Source: an uncultured Brachyspira sp. (GTDB lineage: Bacteria; Spirochaetota; Brachyspiria; Brachyspirales; Brachyspiraceae). Taken from it: a stretch of DNA of 7,765 bases. The stretch covers positions 1 through 7,765 of the forward strand of contig CAKVCJ010000078.1 of NCBI GenBank assembly GCA_934725655.1, read 5' to 3'. The notes beneath the pieces were generated by a model that was given only the letters and a program-made list of their open reading frames with translations, did no database searches and was not told the DNA's origin. Of this stretch, positions 6,460-7,765 are shown piece after piece (positions within the stretch are counted from its first letter, which is position 1; each line of letters begins with the position of its first letter). Both the position numbers and the translations under genes were made by a program.

Positions 6460-7245
6460 TTAAAAAAGTTTTTTAATATTTCCAATAAGATTTTCCATTT
6501 TTTCTAAAATATTATTGTTATTTATAATGTCTTCTATGTCTTTATCAAAATTATTTGGTAATTTGCTACATAATTTTTTAGCATAATCTATAAGTTTTTT
6601 CTCTCCAACATGAAGTTCTTCATTTATAGCAAATAATATGTCAAAATATGATGCTAATATAGCACTTGTTCTATGATTAATGCTAACAATATCTTTTCTT
6701 TTTATTGCATTTTTTAATTGTTCATAGAATGAAGCTGATTGTTTTGCGTACATAACATTATAATTTTTTTCTATTATATTATCTTTAAGCTGTTTCGGAT
6801 AATCTTTATTTAGTTCTTTTTGAAAATTTCTAAAATAATCATTACTTTCATAAAGTATTTTTGAGTTTTTTATATTGTATAAAAATGCTGTAGTATATCC
6901 TATTTTTGAATTGCACTTTCTCCACACATGATCAATTTCATTTTCTATATAAGGAATATCTCTATACATAAAATCTAAACAAATATTGTTTTCTTTTAAT
7001 ATAATCTCATCTCCATATTCAAAATAATTATTTCCTAGTTCATAATTTATAGAATATTTTTTTGCAAATTTTTCTCTCATTTCTATATTTACTTTTTCTT
7101 TTGAATAGACATAAATATCATAATCTGACATATTATCATTAATTAAGCTTGTTTGAGAGCCTGAAAGAACTATAGCATCTATATTATTTTTTTGTGTTGC
7201 GTATTTTATATAATCGTTTATGATTTTGTTTATATTGGTGTTCAT
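6460..7245 (-). CDS. DUF4037-like nucleotidyltransferase
   Basis: This 261-residue protein looks like a member of the DNA polymerase beta-like nucleotidyltransferase superfamily, which attaches a nucleotide from an NTP to a small molecule, nucleic acid or protein. The core is LSGSQTS (28-33) followed by SDYDIYVY (40-47), giving the G-S...D-x-D metal-binding pattern with Asp41 and Asp43; Asp91 in ICLDFMYRD is the likely third carboxylate. The C-terminal half is helical and includes ASYFDILFAINEELHVGEKKLI, which resembles the conserved part of DUF4037 proteins. The substrate is unknown. An antibiotic-modifying role is possible but not shown, and no small antitoxin-like partner is adjacent. The ATG at 7245 is preceded by AGGA at a rather long distance of about ten bases; a TATAAT at 7280-7275 could be its -10. 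It is divergent from the gene at 7399. Confidence 0.78.
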   Translation of the reverse strand: MNTNINKIINDYIKYATQKNNIDAIVLSGSQTSLINDNMSDYDIYVYSKEKVNIEMREKFAKKYSINYELGNNYFEYGDEIILKENNICLDFMYRDIPYIENEIDHVWRKCNSKIGYTTAFLYNIKNSKILYESNDYFRNFQKELNKDYPKQLKDNIIEKNYNVMYAKQSASFYEQLKNAIKRKDIVSINHRTSAILASYFDILFAINEELHVGEKKLIDYAKKLCSKLPNNFDKDIEDIINNNNILEKMENLIGNIKKLF

Positions 7246-7398
7246 ATAATAAATATCCTAATTTGTTTCTAAATATTATAATATAATTTTTATAAAAATA
7301 TAAGAAATCTATTAGAAAAAATAATTATCTTATATATATATAAATTTTACCGAATATAATAAGCAAAATTATATAAAAAATATTATAGGATTGGTTTT

Positions 7399-7765
7399 GT
7401 GCTTTTAGGAAATGATGCTTATAACAAATTTATAGAATATGTGGAAAATAATATAGATTTTGAGTTTCTATCGCATATACCCGGATACGACAAAAATTAT
7501 GAAGTTCAAAGAGAATCTATTATTAAATTAATAAAAAAATCTAATAATAATGAATCTTTTATAGATTATGTTTCATATACTTATCAAACTCTAAAAAGTA
7601 ATATAATAAAACAAATAATATTAACCCCCTTAAAAAATGAAAATGGGGAAGAATATTCTTTTATTAATGATGACAAATTTAATCTTACTAATGATGAATT
7701 AATTAATTATTTGTCTGTGCTTTTAATATTAAAAGATATAATGCATACAAGCTATATAGCATATC
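7399..7765 (+). CDS. Hypothetical protein, N-terminal part (cut by window edge)
   Basis: An open frame begins with GTG at 7399, preceded by AGGA at 7387-7390 with an eight-base spacer, and stays open to the window end for 122 codons. There is an in-frame stop at 7360-7362 and no in-frame ATG or TTG before the GTG, so GTG is the only sensible start. The protein begins VLLGNDAYNKFIEYVENNID and continues with FLSHIPGYDKNYEVQRESII and a later, probably helical LTNDELINYLSVLLILKDIM. It appears soluble, with no signal peptide and no transmembrane segment in the part seen. I do not recognise a family. A TATAAT at 7355-7360 could be its -10 box, but no good -35 stands before it. Confidence 0.75.
   Translation, partial: MLLGNDAYNKFIEYVENNIDFEFLSHIPGYDKNYEVQRESIIKLIKKSNNNESFIDYVSYTYQTLKSNIIKQIILTPLKNENGEEYSFINDDKFNLTNDELINYLSVLLILKDIMHTSYIAY

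Noticed and set aside
6460..7245. MNT/HEPN toxin-antitoxin module
   Set aside because: The protein is longer than a minimal MNT antitoxin, no separate HEPN gene with an R-x4-6-H motif is adjacent, and the C-terminal part looks more like DUF4037.
7330..7342. TA dinucleotide run as a simple-sequence phase-variation tract
   Set aside because: It is short, lies outside the coding frames and does not sit between a recognised -35 and -10, so there is no support for switching.

Overview
The window looks like a chromosomal segment of a very AT-rich bacterium, most likely a spirochaete of the Brachyspira type. This is inferred from the base composition, the A/T-ending codon use, the compact 664-residue PriA and the character of the ribosomal proteins. 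No rRNA is present to fix the taxonomy, and another low-GC lineage such as Fusobacteria or Clostridia cannot be excluded. No tRNA, rRNA, CRISPR array or insertion sequence was seen.

Layout. (1) Positions 1-76 hold the last codons of an unidentified plus-strand gene. (2) Positions 77-416 are non-coding and extremely AT-rich, and contain two perfect inverted repeats that share a core sequence. (3) Positions 417-2328, minus strand, form a two-gene restriction-modification cassette. A beta-class DNA amino-methyltransferase is read first and overlaps by 11 bases a small PD-(D/E)XK-type nuclease with a QVK active site. Both proteins carry a four-cysteine, zinc-ribbon-like insertion. (4) Positions 2329-2492 are a back-to-back promoter region: a good sigma70-type promoter drives the methyltransferase leftwards and a near-consensus extended -10 promoter drives rplM rightwards. 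(5) Positions 2493-5763, plus strand, form a housekeeping operon: rplM (L13), rpsI (S9), a DksA/TraR-type zinc-finger protein, and priA (primosomal helicase), with dksA and priA sharing one base. (6) Positions 5760-6368, minus strand, encode a response regulator of unusual order, with a MerR/excisionase-like helix-turn-helix before the receiver domain; its stop codon overlaps that of priA. (7) Positions 6460-7245, minus strand, encode a DUF4037-like nucleotidyltransferase. (8) From 7399 to the window end is the start of an unrecognised plus-strand gene.

How it fits together. The rplM-rpsI-dksA-priA block joins ribosome synthesis, a probable stringent-response cofactor of RNA polymerase, and replication restart, so it reads as a growth-linked operon. 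The restriction-modification cassette is an accessory defence module placed next to the rplM promoter without damaging it. The right-hand minus-strand genes look like a small signalling protein and an orphan nucleotidyltransferase, whose substrates and partners cannot be told from the sequence.

The most interesting items are the zinc-ribbon-bearing restriction-modification pair, the HTH-first response regulator, and the twin inverted repeats downstream of the nuclease. None of these is proven to be a new system from sequence alone.
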